Shown: one piece after another, positions 54,932-64,000 of the stretch
Position numbering within the stretch: position 1 is the first letter of the stretch
How the letters are laid out: the number at the start of each line of letters is the position of its first letter
DNA from: Caprella mutica
Taxonomy: Eukaryota; Arthropoda; Malacostraca; Amphipoda; Caprellidae
Reading direction: 5' to 3'
Length of the DNA: 64,000 bases
Assembly (NCBI GenBank): GCA_947561585.1
Contig: CANNZV010001039.1
Span: 123,644 to 187,643, forward strand
Notes under the pieces: model-generated
Database searches by the model: none
What the model saw: the letters and a program-made list of their open reading frames with translations, nothing else
Told to the model about the DNA's origin: nothing
Made by a program: the position numbers and the translations under genes

Positions 54932-57900
54932 TAGGGTGCGATATTCCCAGGAGTAATAACGTACCAAATTCATCCAAACTCCTGTACATTCCGGATCGAG
55001 TAGAGAGCCAATCCTATCTTATTGATACCGGCGCTGTTCTTAGTGTAATTCCCCCAAAAGAATATGACATTAAAAACTTAGATTCTAAATTAACCTTGCG
55101 CGCATCGAATGGGACCATTATTAAAACATACGGCGAACGTTTTGTGTACGTTGACCTTGGATTTCCAGAACCTTTGCCGTGGGTATTTGTCATAGCTGAG
55201 GTTGAACATCCCATTATTGGTGCAGATTTCTTGGCACATCATGATATTTTAGTTCACTTGCGTTTTCGTCAGGTTACACATGTCCCCTCTAATTCTTGCG
55301 TTACTGCTTCTGACATCTCCATCTCTAACTCTATTCCGCTTATATCCGTGATTGCTCGCCTTCCAGAGAGCATTGATCAATTACTGAATAAATATCCCGG
55401 TCTCACCAAAGAATTCTCCATGTCAGATCCAATTAAACACAATTTCGTGCATAGAATAATTGTCGACCCCAATCAACGACCACTGTCCACAAAGCCTCGA
55501 CGTTTGGGTTTGGTTGTTCGTGAAGCAGCTGAGAGCTCTTTACAAAAGATGTTATTAGACGGAACTATTAGAGAAAGCTCTAGTCCATGGTCTTCGGCTA
55601 TGCACTATGTGGCGAAAAAGTCTGGAGATTGGCGTTTTGTAGGTGATTATAGGCGACTTAATTCTGTAACGAAGAAAGATGGTTATTCTTTACCGTACTT
55701 GAACGATTTTTCTTCTAAACTTCACGGGCACTCCGTGTTTTCAACCATTGACTTAAAAGATGCCTTTTTCCAAATACCAATTGATGAAGGAGATATCGAA
55801 AAAACGGCGCTTGCCACTCCTTTTGGTAATTTCGAGTTTACGCGAATGAACTTTGGCCTCTGCGGTGCAGCGCAAACTTTCCAGAGATTTATTGACTACA
55901 TTCTTCGTGATCTTAAAGTTATCTCTCAAAACTCAAACTCTACACCACGTAAAATCACACACTTTGGGTATGTTGACGACATACTTATTGCTAGTAAATC
56001 TACTGCAGATCATTTGGAAGATCTCGAAACACTCTTCGCTCGACTGGAGTCTTTTGGACTAAAGATAAACTTGAATAAATGCACATTTTTAGCATCAGAT
56101 CTTTCATTCCTCGGCCATCACATCAGCAAAGATGGAACTTCCCCTCTCTCAGATAAAGTTCAAGCTATTCGAGATTACGAAAAACCTATCACTGTACAAG
56201 GACTTCGCAGATTCCTCGGCTTAGTTAACTTTTACCATAGGTATATCCCTCATGCTGCAGAACAACTTGCTCCCTTGACCAGCATGCTTGCTGGGCACAA
56301 ATCAAATGCTAACAAAGTTAAATTAAGTTGGAACTCTGAATCCGAAACAGCGTTTCAAAAAACTAAAACGCTGCTGTCCAATGCCACTCTGCTTCACCAT
56401 CCTATACCCAATGCAGAGACATCAATTGCAGTTGATGCATCGAACATTGCTGTGGCTGGTGTTTTGCAACAAAAAGTTGATGGCAGTTGGAAACCAATAT
56501 CATTCTTCAGTCGAAAACTGAACAATGTTCAACTAAATTATTCTACCTTCAGCAAAGAGCTTCTTGCTGCTAAATCTGCTCTGAAATATTTCTTACCGTA
56601 TGTAGAGGGATCCACCTTCTATATATTAACAGACCACCAGCCTCTTCTAAAGGCTATGCGTAAGAAAGGTTCTAGAGATTTCCCAAGAGAAGAACGCTGG
56701 TTGGAGTATATCAGTATTTTTACTACCGATATCAGGCACATTAAAGGATCTCATAATGTGGTGGCTGATGCGCTTTCCAGACACAGTGAAGATGCTATCC
56801 TAATCAGTAAAACAACCGAAGTAAACCCCTCTTTACTTTTCAGCTCTGATGATTTAGCCATTTCAGCTGTTTTCTCTAATGTTCTTGAGGAAAAGTTGAG
56901 GTCGGCTCAGTTAGATGATTCTGAACTGCAAGATATTCTCTCAGGAAAGTACAAGAGTATAACACTAACCCAAATCAATGATGTTTATCATCACACAACT
57001 GGTTCTCTCTCAAGACCTTATCTCCCAGCGACATTGCGGAGATCTTATTTTGAACAATACCATAACAATGGTCATCCTGGCATTAGAGCAACTCGCCTTC
57101 ATTTAAGACGGAGGTACTTTTGGCCTTCCATGAACAAGGAAATAACTCAGTGGACTCGCCAATGTATTAGTTGTCAAAAAGCGAAAGTTGTTCGTCATAA
57201 CAAAGCACAAATCCAATCAATTCCACCCGCTTCATCAAAATTTAGTCAGGTACATCTCGACCTGGTTGGACCCCTTCCGGTTAATATGAATTGCAAATAT
57301 CTATTAACTATGATTGATCGGTACACGAGATGGCCGGAAGTTATCCCTATTTCCGATATAACAGCTCAAACAGTTGCTGATGCTTTCTTATTTCATTGGG
57401 TTGCCCGTTTTGGTGTTCCTCATACAGTAACTACCGATAGAGGTACTCAATTTGAGAGTCAACTTTGGAAAGAGATGCTTCTTCGGATAGGCTCTATTAA
57501 AATTCGTACCACTGCATATCACCCTCAAGCTAACGGATTGATCGAACGATTTCATCGTCGCCTGAAAGATGCCTTCCGTGCCCACGCTGATGATGATGCT
57601 CAGCTGTGGATGAAACGAATTCCACTCATCCTTTTGACCATTCGCACTGCTCTGCGCGAAGACGCAGCAGTTTCCCCTGCAGAAGCCCTTTACGGTGAAA
57701 CACTCACTGTCCCTGGTGATTTGATTAAACCTTTCAAGGATGACCTAGACATAATTACTTATTCAGAACAACTTAAAGAACACATGCGTTCCTTAGCTCC
57801 CATTCAATCACGCCAACCCCCAACTTCTTCCTGGATCGATCCTTCCTTGATGACCTGTACTCATGTTTTCATGCGAAATGAAAGCAAACGTGGACTACAA

Positions 57901-58317
57901 CCAAATTATAAGGGTCCATTCAAAGTACTGTCTCGTACTCCAAAATTCTTTTCTGTTCTGTTGTCCCGAGGTCCAGATAAGGTATCGGTTGATCGTTTGA
58001 AAGCAGCTCATCTAGCCGAATCATTTCTTGAAATGAACTCTTACCCCACTGGGCGAAACAGCCCACAAGAATGTATGCCCTATGTTCATCCAGCTGTTGC
58101 TGGTGATCAGACCCCCCAAAATGATAATCAACCTGTTCATTTGCAACAGCCTGATGATCATAATCCCCAACCAGTTAATCAGCATGTTGATTTACAACAG
58201 ACTGATGATCACAATACCCAACCAGTTCATCAACCTGTTGATTCACAACAGCCTGATGGCGTGTATCGAACACGATATGGACGTCAGATACGTCTACCTT
58301 CTCGTTTTGTTCAGTAA
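54916..58317 (+). CDS. pol: Pol polyprotein (protease, RT, RNase H, integrase)
   Basis: Open frame from 54916, overlapping gag in -1; no AUG is needed if frameshifting occurs. Protease: YLIDTGAVLSVIP near 55015, active site DTG. Reverse transcriptase: SPWSSAMHYVAKKSGDWRFV, then TIDLKDAFFQI and YVDD at 55969-55980. RNase H: AVDASNIAVAGVLQQ, SKELLAAKSAL, LTDHQPLL. Integrase: HNNGHPGIRATRL with CISC (zinc finger), then D, D and E at 57259, 57436 and 57544 (58 and 35 residues between). A GPY/F-like module (NYKGPFKVLSR) follows. The C-terminus has three degenerate HNPQPVNQHVDLQQTDD-type repeats and ends TRYGRQIRLPSRFVQ, typical of several gypsy clades. No stop or frameshift is seen inside. Confidence 0.95.
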   Translation, partial: FSFKLVGCDIPRSNNVPNSSKLLYIPDRVESQSYLIDTGAVLSVIPPKEYDIKNLDSKLTLRASNGTIIKTYGERFVYVDLGFPEPLPWVFVIAEVEHPIIGADFLAHHDILVHLRFRQVTHVPSNSCVTASDISISNSIPLISVIARLPESIDQLLNKYPGLTKEFSMSDPIKHNFVHRIIVDPNQRPLSTKPRRLGLVVREAAESSLQKMLLDGTIRESSSPWSSAMHYVAKKSGDWRFVGDYRRLNSVTKKDGYSLPYLNDFSSKLHGHSVFSTIDLKDAFFQIPIDEGDIEKTALATPFGNFEFTRMNFGLCGAAQTFQRFIDYILRDLKVISQNSNSTPRKITHFGYVDDILIASKSTADHLEDLETLFARLESFGLKINLNKCTFLASDLSFLGHHISKDGTSPLSDKVQAIRDYEKPITVQGLRRFLGLVNFYHRYIPHAAEQLAPLTSMLAGHKSNANKVKLSWNSESETAFQKTKTLLSNATLLHHPIPNAETSIAVDASNIAVAGVLQQKVDGSWKPISFFSRKLNNVQLNYSTFSKELLAAKSALKYFLPYVEGSTFYILTDHQPLLKAMRKKGSRDFPREERWLEYISIFTTDIRHIKGSHNVVADALSRHSEDAILISKTTEVNPSLLFSSDDLAISAVFSNVLEEKLRSAQLDDSELQDILSGKYKSITLTQINDVYHHTTGSLSRPYLPATLRRSYFEQYHNNGHPGIRATRLHLRRRYFWPSMNKEITQWTRQCISCQKAKVVRHNKAQIQSIPPASSKFSQVHLDLVGPLPVNMNCKYLLTMIDRYTRWPEVIPISDITAQTVADAFLFHWVARFGVPHTVTTDRGTQFESQLWKEMLLRIGSIKIRTTAYHPQANGLIERFHRRLKDAFRAHADDDAQLWMKRIPLILLTIRTALREDAAVSPAEALYGETLTVPGDLIKPFKDDLDIITYSEQLKEHMRSLAPIQSRQPPTSSWIDPSLMTCTHVFMRNESKRGLQPNYKGPFKVLSRTPKFFSVLLSRGPDKVSVDRLKAAHLAESFLEMNSYPTGRNSPQECMPYVHPAVAGDQTPQNDNQPVHLQQPDDHNPQPVNQHVDLQQTDDHNTQPVHQPVDSQQPDGVYRTRYGRQIRLPSRFVQ
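54922..54928 (+). promoter_or_regulatory. Probable -1 ribosomal frameshift site
   Basis: T TTA AAC in the gag frame fits X-XXY-YYZ exactly and is followed at once by the gag stop TAG. Shifting -1 continues as TTT AAA CTA GTA into pol. No strong downstream stem-loop or pseudoknot is evident by eye. Confidence 0.8.
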
Positions 58318-59105
58318 TTCCTTGTTCTTGTTGTTTTTCATGTAGTATTAAATTTTTCTTTTCCTGTTCTATTGCAATGGGAGTTTGTTTTTTGCGTTTG
58401 TGAAGCCCAGTGTGGCTCTCTTTTTCTTGTTTGATGATCGTTGCTTAGTTGATTAAATTTTTGTATCTCTTATTTTCTTGACAAAACGGTTATTATAATT
58501 CCTCTTTGTATTCCATTTTTTTTTTCTCATCTCGTTACCTATGATTTTTTCTAATTAATGACTTTAAACCACATAAGTATTTTCATGCATCTACGATAAT
58601 CGATTTATCGTTTAAACCAATAGATCATGAATATCTTCTTGTCAAAATCTTACTCTTTTTGTGATAACTCACTTTCGCTATTCCAACTCTCTCTTCTTAT
58701 GGTTGACTTTAAATCTCAGGAGTTTCCATGCATCTCCGATTATCATATGGTTTAAAACACATGATCATGACTCTCTTTACGTCAATCATAAGATAATCTT
58801 ACTCGATTCCTCACTCTCCCTAGACCAAATTTCCTTTCTTTTCTAATGATTGGCTTCAAATCTCTTGAAGAATTTTCATGCAGCTTCGATTATTATATCG
58901 TTTAAACCCTCATGTCATGATTCTCTGTATGCCAATTTTAGAAAACTTTACACGCTCCTTAAAACATCCTGAACTAAATTGTCATCATGTCTTTTCACTC
59001 ATAATTTTTTTAGTTGCTAAAATCATTGATTACTATTTCTTACATTTTTTTTTATTCATTGTTAGTTGTAATGCGACCTCTTCAGGTCTAGGGGCGCGGA
59101 GGCAC
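58318..59105 (+). other. 3' untranslated region of the gypsy element
   Basis: Contains three imperfect direct repeats spaced about 142-151 bp apart (58580, 58722 and 58873), each with TTTCATGCATCTACGAT-like, ATCGTTTAAAC-like and TCATGA phrases. The polypurine tract AGGGGCGCGGAGG, with C interruptions, precedes the 3' LTR at 59090-59105. No env frame. Confidence 0.75.
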
Positions 59106-60065
59106 TGTGGTGACACCATATATATTATTTTGGCACTGTCATGTTCTAATTTTAAGTTTCCATAATATTTTAATTTCTTCTAGAATGTTTCTTTGTTCCC
59201 TCTGTTCGGAACATGTCTGGTATTGTCTGTACAATGTTAATTATATTTTTAGTTAGTATTAGGTACTTTTCATTTTTCAATATTTAAGTAGTTTCCTTTG
59301 ATGTTTATGTTTAGTTCAATAATAATTTTTAGTTTATAGTTTCAGTAAAAATAATAGATTAAATTCAAAATAAATAGAATAACTGGCATACAAAAGTTGC
59401 CAGGTAGTCATTAGTGACAGGGTATATAAGTAGCCTAGCATTTGCAGCGTCCTCTTTCACTCACAATAACTCAGTTAATTACGTGCTATACTTATCTGCT
59501 CCTGCATCAATACCAAACTACAGAGCTCTTTTACTAAAGTTTATATTCCCTTAATAGGGTAAGTTGTGTTTAGAATTTAATAAATATACCTGATATATGT
59601 ATAGAGTAGGAACAATTAATATTACTGTATATATGGATTTGCAAAGATTAAATTTATATTGCAGGTTTTAGTCTGGAACCTACCTTCTTACCTACTCAGC
59701 CTAGCCTACAATTTACTGGCTACCCTACCTACCTCCAAAGCATTGCCAAATCGCAATTCATATCAAATTACTTAGTTCTTATTTGCTCGTTATTTATATT
59801 AGGATGTATCATTTATTTTAGGATGTATCATTTATATTAGGATTTATCATTTATATTATTGTGTATCATTTTCTTATATAGGTAGGCATCATTTCAATAT
59901 TAATTATTAAATATTTGTGTGTGTTTCTTTAACCTTGGTTGGTAAAATATTAAGCTATAAATTAAACTAAAAGTGATAAAGTAAAACTGATCAAATGCAT
60001 TAAATAACCCAAATTACCTTTAAATCAAACTAAACTAAAACTATTAAATAAATACTATTCACTTT
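59106..60065 (+). repeat. 3' LTR
   Basis: 960 bp, the same as the 5' LTR except ACT for TCA at three bases near the end (two substitutions). AATAAA at 59579-59584. Followed by target repeat AATAG. Confidence 0.93.
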
Positions 60066-60171
60066 AATAGTATCTAATATAAAATATATACACATTATAA
60101 ATATAATACAAAATAAAGCATTTCGTGAACGAATTGTCCATGCACGGATATATACATATATATATAATAAC

Positions 60172-60754
60172 AGAACTTATTTGACTGATGGTAGATATAC
60201 ACAGAACTTATTAGACTGATGGTAGATATACACAGAACTTATTAGACTGATGGTAGATATACACAGAACTTATTAGACTGATGGTAGATATACACAGAAC
60301 TTATTAGACTGATGGTAGATACACAGAGAACTTATTAGACTGATGGTAGATATGCACAGAACTTATTAGACTGATGGTAGATATACACAGAACTTATTAG
60401 ACTGATGGTAGATATACACAGAACTTATTAGACTGATGGTAGATACACAGAGAACTTATTAGACTGATGGTAGATATACACAGAACTTATTAGACTGATG
60501 GTAGATATACACAGAACTTATTAGACTGATGGTAGATATACACAGAACTTATTAGACTGATGGTAGATACACAGAGAACTTATTAGACTGATGGTAGATA
60601 TACACAGAACTTATTAGACTGATGGTAGATATACACAGAACTTATTAGACTGATGGTAGATATACACAGAACTTATTAGACTGATGGTAGATATACACAG
60701 AACTTATTAGACTGATGGTAGATATACACAGAACTTATTAGACTGATGGTAGAT
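60172..60754. repeat. 31-bp minisatellite, array 2
   Basis: About 19 copies of the same 31-bp unit as 40948-41597 (ACACAGAACTTATTAGACTG, then ATGGTAGATAT), in the same orientation about 19 kb away. Variants TACACAGAGAAC recur at regular steps, indicating block copying. Confidence 0.95.
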
Positions 60755-61018
60755 TCGATAGTTCAATATATTAAAATATAAATTAGGATCAATATTAGTA
60801 CAACATTTATTATAAAATAATAAACATAGAATTATTGCCAATATAAAATCATTAGACAATAAATATAAGTATTTATCTAATTAGTGTATCTTATCTAGAG
60901 ATTAGTGGTAGTAAATAGTGTTAATTGTTATCAGTCAATTTTATAGATAAATAAAAAATCTTAAAAATGTCTTATCATGTAACATTATTAAATTGAAGTT
61001 ATTATTAAAGAACATTTA
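60755..61018. other. Intergenic, no feature recognised
   Basis: AT-rich; nothing supported. Confidence 0.45.
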
Positions 61019-61200
61019 AAGGGAAGTTCTGAGTTATCGAACTGTTCCGTATTTTCGTTCATATGAAAAAATTCCTAAATTAAAATGGTAACTCGTATTT
61101 GAATTTGTATCTTTGATACCTGTTTGTATCATAGATATAAATATTATAATATTGGTATCCGTAATAGCTGCAGGTACCACGGATACCAATTAATAGTATG
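61019..61200 (+). mobile_element. MITE (GGGTAAGTT family), left end and core
   Basis: AAGTTCTGAGTTATCGAACT and TCGTTCATATGAAAAA match the left end. A core with TTGATACCTGTTTGTATCAT and GGTATCCGTAATAGCTGCAG, GGTACCACGGATACCA is present. The right terminus is missing. Confidence 0.65.
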
Positions 61201-61439
61201 GATGCATCTACCAAGTCCCAATATATTTTTTCACAAGTTCCTAACCCTGTAACACATAGTGACGTCACATTGACGTCACAAACATCTCTCTCAAAGACAT
61301 CATTGTTTTGCAATGAATTTGTGTTTGTGTGTGTGTTTGTGTGTGTGTGGATATATGACGTACAAATAAACACACATACATGTATAGATACACATGTCCT
61401 GAATTTTTAATGAGAGGTTTGAACGTCATAGATCTTGTG

Positions 61440-61595
61440 AGAAAATGTAGAGTACTATCAGTGAATTAAGTTAAAGTGTACCATCAGTGAAATAAGTTAC
61501 AGTGTACCATCAGTGAAATAAGTTATAGAGTACCATCAGTGAAATAGTTACAGTGTACCATCAGTGAAATAAGTTACAGTGTACCATAAATGAAA
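61440..61595. repeat. About 26-bp repeat related to the 31-bp arrays, inverted
   Basis: Five to six units of GTACCATCAGTGAAATAAGT, then TACA. The complement (ACTTATTTCACTGATGGTAC) matches the core of the 31-bp unit (ACTTATTAGACTGATGGTAG). Confidence 0.8.
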
Positions 61596-62529
61596 CAAAT
61601 TCTGAGTTTCTATCAAAATTCCTTTGGAAAATATGAATTTATCAAGCTATTACATAATATTAAAGAACCAAGATGTTGATTACACTATAATATGAAAATC
61701 GCGTAAAATTTGGTTCAGCATATTATTTTTAATATGTTTACAAAGTTTTTGATACTCTGTGTGTAACATTTGTCCGAAACACTAATCTGACGCTGAAGAA
61801 AAAGATTGTACGCCCATTTTATTAATTTTCGATTAGAATTTTGTAAACAAACATTTTGCCTATTTGTTTTTCGTTAAAACAATTAATGATTACCTGAAGT
61901 AAATAAAGTTTTCATTGATACATTTCTCTTGTTTTCTACCTTTACCCGAATATCTTTTTCGATTCCAGTTTGGTATGCGATCTGGTTAGGATTTATTAGC
62001 AAATAATAATGATACAGGTAAACGAGATACATAATATAATATTATTTTATTTTCTTAAATAGTTATACAGGGCGACCTACAAAAAAGTAGGTACCCAACT
62101 TTAAATTCCTATATTTCAACAACTTTTGAAGGTATCGTTTTCTTTCAACTACAATTTTGTTTGTTGAACCCTTTCCCATCCACAGTTAAATTTCTAAAAA
62201 AATTTAATCATTTTTTGTGAATATAACAACGACCTAATTGATGGGTGGTGCAAATGGTCAGAAATCGGACAATGAAGTAATTTCTAACATTAAAAATATC
62301 TGTATTAGACAAAATCCCCATTAATAAAAAAAAATTATTTCTAGGTTTTAAGAATATTCATATAACTATTCCTTTTTTAAAATATTGAGAATCTGGAGAA
62401 AAGTGTTTGAGTACAAAAATGAAGGCACAAAATTAAATTTCAACAAGCAGGGGTCGTTCAGGTCGCATGAGGAGAGTACGATCTGAAGACAAAATTAATT
62501 TTGTCCCATCACAGATCGCATACCAAACT
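61596..62529. other. Intergenic, possible transposon terminus
   Basis: At 62068, ACAGGGCGACCTACAAAAAA then GTAGGTACCC resembles a mariner-type end, but no partner end is recognised. The rest is AT-rich with no gene. Confidence 0.4.
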
Positions 62530-63126
62530 AGATTATGTGCACTCGGTAGAGCGCATACCTTCGCCTCTGCTTTGACCCGTTTTCCCCCAAAATCTAAGAA
62601 ACTGCTAACTGGATAATAACCAATCGTACCACCAAGTTTCATGCAATATGGTACAATACTTTTTGAGTTATCGAGCTATAAATGACCTTGACCTTGACCC
62701 TTGACTGGATCGCTTCCAAAATTCTACCAGATCATTCCTGGACATCGACCAATCGTCCCATCAAATTTCAGACAATTTGGTTGAATACTTTTGGAGTTAT
62801 TGAGTTACAAATGGCCTTGACCTTGATCTTTGACCTTTGTCCCGATCACTCCCAAAATCTAACAAAATGGTTCCTGTATATTGACCAATCATCCCACCAA
62901 GTTTCATGCAATATGGTTCAATACTTTTTGAGTTATAAATGACCTTGACCTTTGACCGGGTCGCTCCCAAAATTCTAGCAGCAGTTCACTGGACATGGAC
63001 CAATCGTTTCACCAAATTTCAGGCAATTTGCTAGAACAGTTTTTCAGTTATGCAAATAACAAGATGATAAATAAATAAATAAATAAAGTCCGATGAAAAT
63101 ATGACCTTCCCGCATTCTGCGAAGGT
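62530..63126 (+). repeat. Dispersed repeat with terminal hairpin, longest copy
   Basis: Starts TGCACTCGGTAGAGCGCATA, which resembles a tRNA D-arm/A box. Four tandem modules of about 110-120 bp follow, each with TGACCTTGACC, TCGCTCCCAAAATCTA, GACCAATCGT, CCACCAAGTTTCATGCAATA and TTGAGTTAT. Then comes (AAAT)n and a terminal hairpin ACCTTCCCGCATTCTGCGAA at 63104-63126. Partial copies are at 119-385, 33525-33582 and 36216-36520. A SINE-like or other non-autonomous element. Confidence 0.75.
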
Positions 63127-63204
63127 AGCTAGCACCTTTTTTCTTTGGATTTAAAATTAGCAACTCTGAAGTAAAATGAATATTGTCGAGTAATGATTAT
63201 AAAA

Positions 63205-63325
63205 TATTACAGTAGCTTATGTAACTGATGGTATAGTGTACGGCAATTTATTTAACTGATGGTATAGTGTACGGCAATTTATTTAACTGATGGTATAGTG
63301 TACGGCAATTTATTGAAGTGATGGT
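63205..63325. repeat. 32-bp tandem repeat related to the 31-bp arrays
   Basis: Three to four copies of a 32-bp unit (TTTAACTGATGGTATAGTGT, then ACGGCAATTTAT). AACTGATGGTA is shared with the arrays at 41 and 60 kb. Confidence 0.85.
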
Positions 63326-63498
63326 ACCACCCTGTTACATATATAGCCACGCTTCTCAAATGCTTTTAATAGTATTTTAAGTATTCTTAATAGTTCAAAT
63401 ATTTTAATGTTCAATATAAGTCACAACGAAGAGGCATCACCTAATTTATATGACACTAATATGTGCATATATAACATTAAGTACCTTGAATGCATACA

Positions 63499-63830
63499 CA
63501 GGCATACCCTGCTCTTATTGCGTCTCACACTTATGACAATCGAATAAGTGTGGAACATGTCTCGCTTTTATTTAACTGTTTTCACCGTAACTTATACAGG
63601 TGGGATAAATTTAAAAAAAATTAGGGTAAACAATAATTACCATAAAATTATTTTTAATAAATATCACCTGCATAAGTTACGGTGAAAAAATGACCGTAAA
63701 ATACCAACCAAATTACCAAAATTACTCCTAAAATAATTTCCATAGATACCAGGAGAAATAAAAGCGAGACATGTTCCACACTTATTTTATTGTCATAACT
63801 GTGAGACGCAATAAGAACGGGGTGTGCCTG
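63499..63830. mobile_element. 332-bp foldback MITE
   Basis: Ends CAGGCATACCCTGCTCTTAT / complement of CAGGCACACCCCGTTCTTAT. The arms pair for over 100 bp (ATTGCGTCTCACA, GTGTGGAACATGTCTCGCTT). TACA lies directly outside both ends (63495-63498 and 63831-63834). The first bases resemble Tigger/pogo ends, but a 4-bp duplication is not typical for them. The centre also folds (CACCGTAACTTATACAGGTG and near-complement). Confidence 0.8.
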
Positions 63831-64000
63831 TACATCAATAAAATACATTAAAACATGATGGATATGTAAAATATGTAGTAAATATATGTAATATAATTTA
63901 ATTATTGTTGTATACATTACTATATAATTATATACCTAGAAGGAGATATAGTAAAAGTATATAAACATATATTAGAACTAATAATAATGTTCAACAATCA

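Larger units (their letters stand above)
52178..60065 (+). mobile_element. Ty3/gypsy LTR retrotransposon, nearly intact
   Basis: 7888 bp: two 960-bp LTRs, primer-binding site, gag, pol in the -1 frame, a 3' region, a polypurine tract. Direct repeat AATAG at 52173-52177 and 60066-60070. I see only two differences between the LTRs, both near their 3' ends, so the insertion is very young. There is no envelope gene. The gag zinc-binding pattern C-x2-H-x9-C-x3-C is that of the CsRn1 clade (known from flatworms, insects and others) rather than the usual CCHC. Confidence 0.95.
50531..60150. mobile_element. Old DNA transposon hosting the gypsy insertion
   Basis: Left end ATTCCGTCCACGGACAATTG with repeated GGTCCACGGAC; the complement of the right end (60121-60150) reads TCCGTGCATGGACAATTCGT. 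The match is imperfect (roughly three quarters). Without the LTR element it would be about 1.7 kb and would contain the transposase relic at 51400-51930, a size that fits a mariner/IS630-type transposon. The boundaries are inferred. Confidence 0.45.

Noticed and set aside
55096..55098. Pol starting at 55096
   Set aside because: That codon is TTG and lies downstream of the protease DTG; the frame is open from 54916 and pol is better explained by -1 frameshifting.

Overview
Animal (metazoan) nuclear DNA, very AT-rich and dominated by tandem repeats and mobile elements. It is eukaryotic because the one host gene found is split into GT-AG exons whose phases all join, and because the elements are animal types (Ty3/gypsy LTR retrotransposon, mariner/IS630-type transposase relic, non-LTR reverse transcriptase relic, MITEs). 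The host gene is a sodium- and chloride-coupled monoamine transporter (SLC6, DAT/NET/octopamine type), which points to a bilaterian invertebrate. I cannot place it more finely. No rRNA, tRNA, CRISPR array or prokaryote-style operon was seen.

Layout. 1-15.4 kb: no intact gene; MITEs, a broken reverse transcriptase at 6.3 kb, and arrays with units of 20, 19, 55, 12, 26, 46 and 19 bp. 15.4-25.0 kb: a 15-bp minisatellite split in two by an 8.35-kb element with 191-bp terminal inverted repeats and an ATAT target duplication; no transposase was recognised in it. 25.0-35.5 kb, minus strand: eleven SLC6 exons covering TM1 to TM12; the first exon and possibly the last are missing. Its introns hold MITEs, a 933-bp near-palindrome and several minisatellites, four of which begin at or next to splice sites. 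35.5-50.5 kb: mostly arrays (units 23, 18, 31, 20, 26 and about 20 bp) and MITEs. 50.5-60.2 kb: an old DNA transposon with a broken transposase, into which a nearly intact 7.9-kb Ty3/gypsy element (52178-60065) has inserted recently. 60.2-64 kb: more arrays, a dispersed repeat with a terminal hairpin, and a foldback element.

The main theme is how minisatellites arise here. Several can be traced to a seed still visible at the array edge: a MITE terminus (841-1537), a MITE core (27.4 kb), and splice sites of the SLC6 gene (exons 2, 3 and 6). Upstream of SLC6 exon 6 about 28 copies of a 36-bp unit each put a polypyrimidine-AG acceptor directly against a GTRRGT donor, the arrangement of recursive-splicing ratchet points. 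Most long open frames in the window are by-products of repeat periods (12, 15, 18, 36 bp) divisible by three and are not genes.
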